Positions 1 to 7,981 of a stretch of DNA of 64,000 nt are shown one piece after another. The notes below the pieces were generated by a model that made no database searches, was not told the DNA's origin, and worked only from the letters and a program-made list of their open reading frames with translations. The stretch's first letter is position 1. Every line of letters begins with the position of its first letter. This DNA is from Nesterenkonia halotolerans (lineage in GTDB: Bacteria; Actinomycetota; Actinomycetes; Actinomycetales; Micrococcaceae). The DNA lies in assembly GCF_014874065.1 (NCBI RefSeq), contig NZ_JADBEE010000001.1, forward strand, positions 2,166,812-2,230,811, in the 5' to 3' direction. The translations under genes were made by a program, and so were the position numbers.

Positions 1-439
1 GGAGCAGGGCGATCACGACGAGAACATCAGCTTCGAGACGCTCACCGAGACGGTGGGGGTCGATCTGGCCATGCGGCTGCGCGAGGCCACGCTGCGCATC
101 TACACCCTGGCGGAGTCGACCTGCCGCGAGGCGGGCGTGATCCTGGCGGACACGAAGCTGGAGTTCGGCTTCGACCCCAATGGCACGCTGACCGTGGCCG
201 ATGAGGTGCTGACCCCGGACTCTTCACGGTTCTGGCCCGCCGAGACCTGGGAACCCGGCAGGTCCCAGCCCTCCTTCGACAAGCAGTTCGTCCGGGACTG
301 GCTGACCTCGTCCGAATCCGGCTGGGATCGCGGCTCCGCGCAGGCGCCCCCGGAGCTGCCCGAGGAGGTCGTCTCGGCTACCCGCGCGCGCTACCTGGAG
401 GCTTACGAACGACTCACCGGCACCGAACTGCTCCTCTGA
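1..439 (+). CDS. purC: SAICAR synthetase, C-terminal part (5' end outside window)
   Basis: The reading frame is open from base 2 and ends in TGA at 437-439; the gene starts before the window. It makes SAICAR from CAIR and aspartate with ATP in purine biosynthesis. The visible 145 residues hold the family motif QGDHDENIS near the start, the ADTKLEFGF segment, the DEVLTPDSSRFW segment and the SFDKQFVRDWL helix, in the order seen in bacterial PurC. Only the 5' part is missing and the 3' end looks intact. It converges on the marP-like gene, with a 67-bp palindromic repeat in between. Confidence 0.95.
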   Translation, partial: EQGDHDENISFETLTETVGVDLAMRLREATLRIYTLAESTCREAGVILADTKLEFGFDPNGTLTVADEVLTPDSSRFWPAETWEPGRSQPSFDKQFVRDWLTSSESGWDRGSAQAPPELPEEVVSATRARYLEAYERLTGTELLL

Positions 440-458
440 GCGAGCCTCTCCTCAGGAA

Positions 459-525
459 ATTATCGTAGGGCTGTAGCGAATCGTAGAGCTATAGCCCTAC
501 GATTTCGCGAAAGCTCTACGATAAT
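459..525. repeat. 67-bp palindromic element, copy A
   Basis: Perfect 10-bp terminal inverted repeats (ATTATCGTAG at 459-468 and CTACGATAAT at 516-525) flank a near-palindromic core at 482-501 of the form CGTAGnGCTATAGCnCTACG. A second copy of the same length lies at 30932-30998. It sits between two converging genes, so it could act as a bidirectional terminator, but there is no T-run. It resembles a small extragenic palindrome more than a mobile element, because no transposase or target duplication is visible. Confidence 0.75.
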
Positions 526-562
526 CGCGGTTGGGCGAGAGGGCGCTCGCGGGACGTCCCGC

Positions 563-1738
563 TCAGCCGTCCACGCACTGACCGGTGGAGACCGTCTCGG
601 TGTAGCGCTCCGGGTCGGTGAGCACATCCCCGGCCTGGGCGGCGGTGATCGCGAAGCCCACGTTGCTGCCTTCGACGGCGCGGGCGAACACTACGCCTGC
701 CACCTCGCCGGACTGATCGATCAGCGGGCCGCCGGAGTTTCCCTGCCGGACATCGGCGTTGAGCTGGAAGATCTCCATCTCCGAGGGTGAGCTGCCGTAG
801 ATGTTGTTGACCTGCGAGACGTCGCGCGCCTGGACGACCGCCGGGCCGGCCGAGAACGGGCCGCCCGCGGGGTACCCCATCACATAGGCCGAGTCGCCGA
901 TCCCGAGACCATCGCTGACGCTCAGCGGGGCGGCCTGCAGGGGATCCACGGCAAGAAGCGCCAGGTCGGTGGAGGGGTCGAAGTGGACGGTGCGCCCGGT
1001 GACCACTTCACCGTCAGGCATCTCCACCGAGGGCTCCGCGACGCCGGCCACCACATGCGCGTTGGTCACGACCCGAGTGGGGGAGACGGCGAAGCCGGAG
1101 CCGGACTGGGACTGGCCGCACTGCTCCGCCACCCCGATGATCCGTCCCACCGAGGCCGCGGAGGTCTGCGCCGCGTCGTTGAGGTCGAGGTCCTCCGGCA
1201 GTTCAGCCGGCTGCGGCACGAGCTGGGCAATCTCGGGGATGTCGGACTCGAGCACTGCGGAGCGCACCTGGGCAAACCAGGACTCCGCGCGCTCGGGCAC
1301 GGAGGAGTTGATGGTCTGCAGCACGGTCGACTGGTTCATCGCCTGGTTCACCGCGGGGAAGCCCATCGCGGAGACCGAGAAGGATAAGAGGGCGATCACG
1401 AAGACGGCGACGACGAGATTCAGCACGCCGCCCACCAGCGAACTCAGTCCGCGCACGGCCCGCGAGTTGAACATCCGTTGAATCTCCGAGCCGGCGGCGG
1501 AGCCCAGCCCATGCCCTGCAGCCACCAGCACGACGGCGGCCACGAGCACCGCGATCACCCGCCAGAGCGGATCCGCCACCCAGGAGGCCACCAGGGGGAT
1601 CGCGAAGAAGGCTGCGGTGGCTCCCACTAGGAAGCCGAAGACGCCGCCGAGGGTCGCCCAGACGCCTTTGCGCAGCCCGCCGATGAGGAATCCGAGGAGC
1701 ACAAGCACCAAGATCACGTCGAGTACGGTGATTCCCAT
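563..1738 (-). CDS. MarP-like membrane-anchored serine protease (CvpA + trypsin-like)
   Basis: 391 residues. The N-terminal ~130 residues carry four hydrophobic segments of the CvpA/colicin V production family. The C-terminal half is a chymotrypsin-fold protease with His228 in TNAHVV, Asp258 in STDLAL and Ser335 in GNSGGP, so the triad is complete. Cys207 and Cys388 are placed to form the disulfide that tethers the ends of the protease domain in mycobacterial MarP. In that species the enzyme acts outside the membrane in resistance to acid and oxidative stress. It is divergent from the crp-like gene. The same role here is inferred from architecture. Confidence 0.9.
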   Translation of the reverse strand: MGITVLDVILVLVLLGFLIGGLRKGVWATLGGVFGFLVGATAAFFAIPLVASWVADPLWRVIAVLVAAVVLVAAGHGLGSAAGSEIQRMFNSRAVRGLSSLVGGVLNLVVAVFVIALLSFSVSAMGFPAVNQAMNQSTVLQTINSSVPERAESWFAQVRSAVLESDIPEIAQLVPQPAELPEDLDLNDAAQTSAASVGRIIGVAEQCGQSQSGSGFAVSPTRVVTNAHVVAGVAEPSVEMPDGEVVTGRTVHFDPSTDLALLAVDPLQAAPLSVSDGLGIGDSAYVMGYPAGGPFSAGPAVVQARDVSQVNNIYGSSPSEMEIFQLNADVRQGNSGGPLIDQSGEVAGVVFARAVEGSNVGFAITAAQAGDVLTDPERYTETVSTGQCVDG

Positions 1739-1847
1739 GGGCAGGGGGCTCCTTATGGCTCATGCTGGTGAGTGACGCCGCCACATGCTGGCCCGATCGT
1801 GTAGTGCGCGGGCCCGTGAAACGGCTCCACAAGAATGACATAGAATC

Positions 1848-1887
1848 GTTCGCCGCCTGCGGAACGTTTCCGCAGGTCGGGGCGAAC
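1848..1887. promoter_or_regulatory. interrupted palindrome between marP-like gene and crp
   Basis: Inner arms CCTGCGGAA (1856-1864) and TTCCGCAGG (1868-1876) are perfect with a 3-base centre. Outer arms GTTCGCC (1848-1854) and GGCGAAC (1881-1887) extend the pairing. It lies in the 211-base divergent promoter region, about 60 bases before the crp start. It does not match the Crp/GlxR consensus, so it may be an operator for another regulator or a hairpin in the crp leader. Confidence 0.5.
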
Positions 1888-1949
1888 TGGTAACTTCTAA
1901 TCAACGAGAATCTGTTGTCTCACACACATCCAGGAAGAACGGATCGCCC

Positions 1950-2627
1950 ATGGATCTTGAAGTACTGCGTCGCGCACCGCTGTTCGCCACGCTCGACGAC
2001 GACGTCTTCTCCGCTCTGATCAAAGAGCTCACCGAGGTGGACCTCTCCCGCGGATCCTCCGTCTTCCATGAGGGCGATCAGGGCGATCAGCTCTACTTCA
2101 TCATCTCCGGGAAGATCAAGCTCGGACGCACGACGCCGGACGGTCGCGAGAACCTGCTGGCAGTGCTCGGCCCCGGCGAAATCTTCGGCGAGATGGCGCT
2201 GTTCAACCCGGCCCCGCGCACAGCGACCGCCACTGCGGTCTCTGAGACGCGCCTGGCCGGCCTGCGCCACGACAGCCTGCGCTCGGTCATCAACACGAAC
2301 CCCGAGGTCTCCGTCCAGCTGCTCCAGGCGCTGGCCAAGCGGCTGACCCGCACGAACGAGTCCCTGGCCGACCTGGTCTTCTCGGACGTCCCCGGTCGTG
2401 TGGCGAAGGCGCTGCTGGACCTGGCGGATCGCTTCGGGCGTCCCGCTCCGGACGGTGTGCTCGTGGCCCACGAGCTCACGCAGGAAGAGCTCGCCCAGCT
2501 GGTCGGCGCGTCCCGCGAGACCGTGAACAAGGCACTGGCCGAGTTCGTCCAGCGCGGCTGGCTGCGCCTGGAGGCGCGCGCGGTCGTCATCCTGGACATC
2601 CAGCGGATCCGCCAGCGCTCCCGCTGA
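1950..2627 (+). CDS. crp: Crp/Fnr-family transcriptional regulator (GlxR/Crp type)
   Basis: 225 residues, full length for actinobacterial Crp/GlxR. Residues ~10-125 form a cyclic-nucleotide-binding domain with the phosphate-binding-cassette signature GEIFGEMALFNPAPRTATA. Residues ~150-215 form a winged helix with the recognition helix in SRETVNKAL. Family members bind TGTGA-N6-TCACA and in Corynebacterium control carbon and acetate metabolism. A close match to that site lies upstream of acsA at 14426-14441. No strong ribosome-binding site precedes ATG 1950; AGGAAG lies 12 bases upstream. Followed by a strong terminator. Confidence 0.93.
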   Translation: MDLEVLRRAPLFATLDDDVFSALIKELTEVDLSRGSSVFHEGDQGDQLYFIISGKIKLGRTTPDGRENLLAVLGPGEIFGEMALFNPAPRTATATAVSETRLAGLRHDSLRSVINTNPEVSVQLLQALAKRLTRTNESLADLVFSDVPGRVAKALLDLADRFGRPAPDGVLVAHELTQEELAQLVGASRETVNKALAEFVQRGWLRLEARAVVILDIQRIRQRSR

Positions 2628-2650
2628 GCAGGGTCTGCCCAGCAGACGCA

Positions 2651-2690
2651 AGAGGAAGAGCGCCCGACGTGAGTCGGGCGCTCTTCCTCT
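2651..2690 (+). terminator. intrinsic terminator after crp
   Basis: A perfect 18-bp stem (2651-2668 pairs with 2673-2690) with a GTGA loop. The stem ends in a pyrimidine-rich run, CTCTTCCTCT. It lies between the converging crp and ATP-grasp genes and can work in both directions. Confidence 0.9.
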
Positions 2691-2733
2691 GTCTGGCGGA
2701 GCTTTCTGCCGGTCCCGGTCCTGCGCCCCGGTC

Positions 2734-4059
2734 CTACTCGCCGGTGACCCGCGAGGGCGGGTAGAAGCGGAGGAACTTCCGCACGGTGGAGGCCTGCGCC
2801 GCCACGAGCAGGGCCAGCCGGCGAGGATCCCGGTCCTTGGCGTAGAAGAACGGGTTGCGCGTTCCCCCGGAGCTCATGATCTTGCGAAGGCGACGCCGAC
2901 GCGCGGGATCCGAGACATAGCGAGCCGTCAGCCAGCGGGGCAGCACCGTGTACACGGTCTCTGCCTGGTCCTCCACCCGTGAGGTCTCGCCGCGCCCGGA
3001 GAGCTCGCCGCGGATCCAGTCCCGCACGTAGTACTCCACCGGATTGTTGCCGGCGCCGGTGATGTAGTAGTTCGAGCGGCCCAGTCGCGGGTTCAGCTCG
3101 AAGAACTTCGTCTTGCCGTCCCGGGGGTCGTACTTGAGGTCAAAGTTTGCGTAGCCCACCCAGCCGAGCTCGGCGAGCAGCAGCTGCGCCTGATCCACCG
3201 CTGTGGAGTTCTGCCCGCTCAGGATGACCGAAGGATTGCCGAGCGCGGCGGGGGAGTGGTCCTCCAGCACGGTCTCGCCCCAGGACGCGAAGCGGATCAC
3301 GGAGTCCTGATCGCAGTAGCAGGTCAGCACCCGCATGTTCTGATCGTCGCCGGGCACCTCTTCCTGGACCACGAAGCTCGCGCGATACCCGGCGGCATGG
3401 ATCTTGCCGAAGAGCTCCTCGAGATCCTCAGCAGTCTCGACCCGGTGCACCTTGTGCTTGCCCTCGAACTCGGTCCAGTACCAGGCGGTGACATCGGCAG
3501 GCTTCGCCCAGACGGGGAAGCTTAGATCCAGTGGAAGCTGCGGGCCCAGATCCTGGCTGAAGTCCACGACCCTCGTCACCGGATGATCGACGCCGAGGCG
3601 CTGCGCGAGAGCGGTGAAGTTGTCCTTCACCGTGCCTGCTTCAAAGCGGACGCTGTCCACATAGGGCACGACGACGTCGTCCCCCAGGTCTTCTGGGTGA
3701 GTCTCTTTGAGCTCGATGATCGCCTCGACGGTGGAGTCGATCGCTCCCAGAAGCAGGATCCTGATGCCCTGATCGCGGAGTCGGGAGATCTGTGGAGCGG
3801 CCAGCCCGGTGCGGACGTGCTCCATCACGGTGCCGTTCTCCACCTCCAGGTGCTCGATGATCCGGGAATGTCGGATCATCCACATCTGATGCTTGGAGAG
3901 CACCACGGAGCTGATGCCGTAGGCCTCGTGGAAGGCGCGTGCCGCCCCGTAGGCCCCGGCGTCGCCGCCGACGATCACGGGGGCGAAGCCCACCTCGGCC
4001 CAGCGGCGTTCGTTCTCGGCCCAGCGCCGATCCGTCGGGGCCATGGCCTCAGCGGACAT
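2734..4059 (-). CDS. ATP-grasp carboxylate-amine ligase-like protein
   Basis: About 441 residues from ATG 4057-4059, overlapping the ridA stop by 11 bases; ATG 4042-4044 is also possible. A longer frame runs upstream inside ridA but its residues look like out-of-frame translation. Residues ~15-140 form a Rossmann-like pre-ATP-grasp region beginning PVIVGGD. The middle has the grasp-fold lysine in FPVWAKPAD and an acidic VQEEVPGDDQNMR stretch. The metal-binding motif is FFELNPRLGRSN. These are features of the D-Ala-D-Ala ligase / carbamoyl-phosphate synthetase-like superfamily. Substrates are unknown. Conserved next to RidA and DUF4177 genes, which suggests a linked amine-metabolism role. Confidence 0.75.
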   Translation of the reverse strand: MSAEAMAPTDRRWAENERRWAEVGFAPVIVGGDAGAYGAARAFHEAYGISSVVLSKHQMWMIRHSRIIEHLEVENGTVMEHVRTGLAAPQISRLRDQGIRILLLGAIDSTVEAIIELKETHPEDLGDDVVVPYVDSVRFEAGTVKDNFTALAQRLGVDHPVTRVVDFSQDLGPQLPLDLSFPVWAKPADVTAWYWTEFEGKHKVHRVETAEDLEELFGKIHAAGYRASFVVQEEVPGDDQNMRVLTCYCDQDSVIRFASWGETVLEDHSPAALGNPSVILSGQNSTAVDQAQLLLAELGWVGYANFDLKYDPRDGKTKFFELNPRLGRSNYYITGAGNNPVEYYVRDWIRGELSGRGETSRVEDQAETVYTVLPRWLTARYVSDPARRRRLRKIMSSGGTRNPFFYAKDRDPRRLALLVAAQASTVRKFLRFYPPSRVTGE

Positions 4060-4522
4060 GGGCGATGAGATCGACTTCCACGGGAGTGTCCAGCGGAAGG
4101 ACCGGCACACCGACGGCGCTGCGGGCGTGCTGCCCGGCCTCTCCGAAGGCCTGGCCCAGCAGATCGGAGGCACCGTTGATGACCTTCGGCTGACCGGTGA
4201 AGGTGGGTGCGGAGGCGACGAATCCACCGACCTTGGCGATGCGGGTGATCCGATCCAGGTCGCCCACGGCGGCCTTGAGTGCGCCGATGGCGTTCAGTGC
4301 GCACTGGCGGGCCAGCTCATAGGCCTGCTCCTCGGTCACCTCGGCCCCGACCTTGCCCGTCAGCGGCAGCGCGCCGTCGACGAAGGGCAGCTGACCGGAC
4401 ACGTAGACCACGCCGTCGGCGATGACCGCAGGCTGGTAGGAGGCGACGGGCGGAACCACCTCGGGCACACTCAGGCCGAGCTCGGCCAGACGTGATTCAA
4501 CGGCGGAGAGCTGCTGCGTCAT
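4049..4522 (-). CDS. ridA: Rid-family deaminase (RidA/YjgF/YER057c)
   Basis: 157 residues, ATG at 4520-4522. Rid proteins hydrolyse reactive enamine/imine intermediates from PLP enzymes to keto acids and ammonia. The core fold is visible from YVSGQLPFVDG through NAIGALKAAVG, and the C-terminal ARSAVGVPVLPLDTPVEVD segment carries the arginine that holds the substrate carboxylate in active family members. It overlaps the ATP-grasp gene downstream and follows the DUF4177 gene by 11 bases, so the three genes form one operon. It is slightly longer than the usual 125-130 residues because of an N-terminal helix. Confidence 0.9.
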   Translation of the reverse strand: MTQQLSAVESRLAELGLSVPEVVPPVASYQPAVIADGVVYVSGQLPFVDGALPLTGKVGAEVTEEQAYELARQCALNAIGALKAAVGDLDRITRIAKVGGFVASAPTFTGQPKVINGASDLLGQAFGEAGQHARSAVGVPVLPLDTPVEVDLIAHVR

Positions 4523-4533
4523 GGAAGCCTCGC

Positions 4534-4701
4534 TCAGTTCCGCGGCCGCTTGAGGTAGGCGACCGGGGCATTGCCCTCGGGGCCGGGGAGGACGGTGACG
4601 AGCTCCCAGCCGTCCTCGCCCCACTGGTCCAAGATGCCCTTGGTGTTGTGGATGATTAGCGGAATCGTGGCATATTCCCATTGGGTCTCTGAAGCGCTCA
4701 T
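4534..4701 (-). CDS. DUF4177-family small protein
   Basis: 55 residues from ATG 4699-4701 to TGA 4534-4536. The sequence starts MSASETQWEYATIPLI and contains DQWGEDGWELVTVLPG, the hallmark W-E-Y and G-W-E-L-V pattern of DUF4177. The family has a small beta-rich fold and no known function. It is the first gene of an operon with ridA and the ATP-grasp gene and is divergent from the penicillin-binding protein. The initiator follows GATCAG without a strong ribosome-binding site. Confidence 0.85.
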   Translation of the reverse strand: MSASETQWEYATIPLIIHNTKGILDQWGEDGWELVTVLPGPEGNAPVAYLKRPRN

Positions 4702-4832
4702 CTGATCAGACTATCCGACGGCTGTCTTCGCACCGAAGAGATCTCGCAGTTGTGCAGGCATCGAAGCGCGGCGCGGACGGCAACGGATGCGCCTGCCCGA
4801 ACGGCCTTGCCCTTAACGGTAGGATGAAGCCC

Positions 4833-7034
4833 ATGGCGTCACGTAAATCTCCCCTCTTTGACACGGCCACCACCGTCGGGAAAATCATGTCCTTCCTCGG
4901 TGTGAGTGCCCTGTGTGGCCTGTTGGCGGCGGGTCTGATCTTCCCGCTGGCGGCCTCCGGAGGGGCTGCTGCCGCTACCGGCACGGACCTGCTCGAAGAC
5001 ATCCCCGCGGAGCTGAATGAGGAGCCGCTCAGCGTGCCCTCTCACATCTACGCCTCCGATGGCACCACGGAGATCGCGACGTTCTACTCCGAGAACCGTC
5101 AGCCCGTGACGATGGACGAGATCTCGCCGAACATGGTGGACGCGATCCTCGCGATCGAGGATGAGCGGTTCTACGAGCACGGCGGTGTGGACCCCCGCGG
5201 TGTCTCCCGAGCGCTGGTGAACAACCTCACCTCGGATTCCCAGCAGGGCGCCTCGACCATCACCCAGCAGTACGTGAACAACATGCTCATCAACGCCGTG
5301 GTGCTCACCGGTGAGGGACGCCTGACCATCTCCGGCACCGGTGAGAAGACCTACGCGGACAAGCTGCGCGAGATGAAGCTCGCGGTCGCCGTCGAACAGG
5401 AGATGACCAAGGAGGAGATCCTTGAGGGCTACCTGAACATCGTGCTGCTCGGCGGACGCAACTACGGTGTCGAGGCAGCGGCACAGTTCTACTGGGGCAT
5501 CCCCGCCTCGGAGCTGAGCATCTCCCAGTCGGCGGTGCTTGCTGGCATGGTGCAGTCTCCGAACGGCTACAACCCTTCGGTCAACCCCGAAGCGTCCAAG
5601 GACCGGCGTGACGTGGTGCTCGGTGCGATGCTGGACCAGGACGCGATCACCCAGGAGGAGTACGACGAGGCCATCGCCGAAGACCTCGGCGTGGAAGAGG
5701 TCAACCCCGAAGAGACGGGTTGCATCTCCGCCAGCATGGGCGCCTACTTCTGCGACTACGTCCGCCGCGAGATCCTTGCCAGCGACACCTTCGGCCCCGA
5801 TGAGGAGTCCCGGGAGCAGCTGCTGAACCGCGGCGGTCTGAGCATCACCACCACCCTGGACCCCGACGCCCAGCAGGCGGCAGAGGATGAGGTGAATGCC
5901 ACCGTTCCCTCCGATGACAACTCCGGCGCGGGTGCGGCGATCTCCTCCGTGGAACCCGGCACCGGCAACATCCTCGCGATGGCACAGAACCGAAACTTCA
6001 CCCCCGAGGACGGAGTCGGGAACACGACGATCAACTACAACGTGGATTCTGATGTCGGCGGCGGTCAGGGATTCCAGCCCGGCTCCTCGTTGAAGCCCTT
6101 CGTGGTCGCCGCCTACCTGGAAGAGGGCGGCTCTACCGACGATGTCGTGGACGCCTCTCCCGATGAATGGGCGGACACCCAGCGCTGGGAAGCCAGCTGC
6201 CTGGAGCGCGGGTTCACCACCACAGATGGGCCGTGGGAGGTCGAGAACGTCGAGGACGACTCGAACCGTCGCATGACCATCGACTATGGCGTGTACTTCT
6301 CGGTCAACACCGCCACCCTGGCCACCTCCACGCAGATGGACCTCTGCGCGATCACCGATGTCACCGACCGGCTCGGGATTCACCTGGCCAGCAATCCCGA
6401 GCAGGGTCTGTCCCCGCAGAATCCCTCGTTCGTGCTCGGCACCGACAGCGTCGCACCGCTGACGCAGGCGGCCGCCTACGCGGCCCTGGCCGATGACGGC
6501 AACTTCTGCGAGCCGCGGGCTCTGCTGGAGGTCACCGACACCCACGGCAACGAGTACGACGTGCCTGAGGAGAACTGCGATCAGGCGATCGATGAAGAGA
6601 TCGTGGCGCAGGTCAACGACATCACCATCAACATCGCCGAGGGCACCGTCGCCGCCGGCGACCCGCCGTTCCCGATGGCGGGCAAGACTGGAACCTCGGA
6701 CGAAGCCGTGCACACCTGGTTCGTCGGCTACTCCTCCGGCGTCTCCACCGTCGCGTGGATCGGCAACCCGGAGGGCAACCGGACCGGTTACACAGGAAGC
6801 ACGATCAACGGCCAGTACTACGACGAATTCTACGGCTCGACCCTCGCGGCCCCCATGTGGTTGGACTACATGGAACAGGTCGGTGGCGACTATGACACCT
6901 CCGACTTCCGTGAGGCCGAGGACTCCCCGTTCGATGACCGCCGGGACCGCAGCCGCTACCGCGATGGCGGGGAGCTGCCCGACGATGATGAGGCCATCAA
7001 CTCGGACGACAATGACAACGGGGACGACGACTGA
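4833..7034 (+). CDS. ponA: class A penicillin-binding protein (transglycosylase/transpeptidase)
   Basis: 733 residues from ATG 4833 (AGGA lies 8 bases upstream; ATG 4824 is in frame). It polymerises and crosslinks peptidoglycan outside the membrane. One transmembrane segment lies at ~25-50. The GT51 domain has the catalytic glutamate 109 in IEDERFYEHGG, then GASTITQQYVNN and a YLNIVLLGGRNYGVE motif. The transpeptidase domain has Ser418 and Lys421 in GSSLKPF, S490-V-N492 and K618-T-G. The tail is very acidic with runs of Asp. It is divergent from the DUF4177 operon and is followed by a metallophosphoesterase, a common actinobacterial pairing. No C-terminal PASTA domain is seen. Confidence 0.95.
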   Translation: MASRKSPLFDTATTVGKIMSFLGVSALCGLLAAGLIFPLAASGGAAAATGTDLLEDIPAELNEEPLSVPSHIYASDGTTEIATFYSENRQPVTMDEISPNMVDAILAIEDERFYEHGGVDPRGVSRALVNNLTSDSQQGASTITQQYVNNMLINAVVLTGEGRLTISGTGEKTYADKLREMKLAVAVEQEMTKEEILEGYLNIVLLGGRNYGVEAAAQFYWGIPASELSISQSAVLAGMVQSPNGYNPSVNPEASKDRRDVVLGAMLDQDAITQEEYDEAIAEDLGVEEVNPEETGCISASMGAYFCDYVRREILASDTFGPDEESREQLLNRGGLSITTTLDPDAQQAAEDEVNATVPSDDNSGAGAAISSVEPGTGNILAMAQNRNFTPEDGVGNTTINYNVDSDVGGGQGFQPGSSLKPFVVAAYLEEGGSTDDVVDASPDEWADTQRWEASCLERGFTTTDGPWEVENVEDDSNRRMTIDYGVYFSVNTATLATSTQMDLCAITDVTDRLGIHLASNPEQGLSPQNPSFVLGTDSVAPLTQAAAYAALADDGNFCEPRALLEVTDTHGNEYDVPEENCDQAIDEEIVAQVNDITINIAEGTVAAGDPPFPMAGKTGTSDEAVHTWFVGYSSGVSTVAWIGNPEGNRTGYTGSTINGQYYDEFYGSTLAAPMWLDYMEQVGGDYDTSDFREAEDSPFDDRRDRSRYRDGGELPDDDEAINSDDNDNGDDD

Positions 7035-7054
7035 GCGCGACCTCGTCTCTGAAG

Positions 7055-7969
7055 GTGGTGGGGCTGGGAGTCAATGACTTCACGCTCCGCCACCTGTCTC
7101 TGCCCCTGCGCAGCGGGGCCGGACTTCGCATCCTGCACATCTCAGACATCCACTACATCCCAGGTCAGCGCAAGAAGTTCGACTGGCTGCAGTCCCTGGC
7201 GGAGCTCGAGCCCGATCTGGTGGTCAACACCGGGGACAACCTCTCGCATCTGAAGGCTGTCGATGAGGTGCTCGAAGCGCTCACGCCCCTGCTCCAGTTC
7301 CCGGGCGTGTTCGTTCCGGGGTCCAATGACTACTACGCCCCGAAATGGAAGAACCCGCTGCGCTACCTCAGCGGCCCCTCGAGGTTGGATGAGGAGCCCG
7401 AGGAGCTGGAGTGGCGCCGGCTCTTCACCTCCTTCGAGGCAGCAGGCTGGCGCAATCTCAGCAACCACACGGCGCAGCTCACCGCCGGTGGCCACGCTCT
7501 GGACTTCAGCGGCGTGGACGATCCGCACATTGGTCGCGACGAGTTCCAGGGCTGGCCGGGGGCTGTTCCGGGGTCGCAGGGCCCCGCCACGCAGGCGGCT
7601 GGAAGCTCCGGGCCGACTGGGCCCGAATCCCCGCTGCGCATCGGGGTCGCCCACGCGCCGGTCAGCTCGGTGTTGGACACCTTCGCGCAGACCGGAGCCG
7701 ACCTGGTCCTTGCCGGACACACCCACGGCGGCCAGGTCTGCCTGCCCGGCGGGCGAGCGCTGGTCACCAACTGCGATCTGCCCCGGTCGCAGGCCAAGGG
7801 GCTCAGCACCATCACCGTCGCCTCGCCACAGGAGGCAGGCTCCGGCCAGTCAGCTCGGGGAGTGCCGCTGCATGTCTCCGCCGGGATCGGCACCAGCGCC
7901 ACCGCACCGGTGCGCCTCTTCTGCCCGCCCGAGGCCACACTGTTGAAAGTACACCGCGACACGGAGTAG
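7055..7969 (+). CDS. metallophosphoesterase (calcineurin-like)
   Basis: 304 residues from GTG 7055; initiation further upstream, next to the ponA stop, cannot be excluded. The metal-ligand motifs of the calcineurin-like superfamily are present: ILHISDIHY (D-x-H), NTGDN (G-D), PGSNDYY (a G-N-D variant with Ser before Asn), and GHTHGGQVCLP (G-H-x-H). It probably hydrolyses a phosphoester; the substrate is not evident. It follows ponA by 20 bases in the same direction. Such genes are consistently beside this penicillin-binding protein in Micrococcales, so an envelope-related substrate is plausible but unproven. Confidence 0.88.
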   Translation: MVGLGVNDFTLRHLSLPLRSGAGLRILHISDIHYIPGQRKKFDWLQSLAELEPDLVVNTGDNLSHLKAVDEVLEALTPLLQFPGVFVPGSNDYYAPKWKNPLRYLSGPSRLDEEPEELEWRRLFTSFEAAGWRNLSNHTAQLTAGGHALDFSGVDDPHIGRDEFQGWPGAVPGSQGPATQAAGSSGPTGPESPLRIGVAHAPVSSVLDTFAQTGADLVLAGHTHGGQVCLPGGRALVTNCDLPRSQAKGLSTITVASPQEAGSGQSARGVPLHVSAGIGTSATAPVRLFCPPEATLLKVHRDTE

Positions 7970-7981
7970 GTTAGTTGCCTG

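Noticed and set aside
4839..6713. 624-residue open frame antisense to ponA
   Set aside because: High-GC shadow frame: composition is rich in His, Arg and Gly with no recognisable motif, and it is fully covered by the well-supported ponA.
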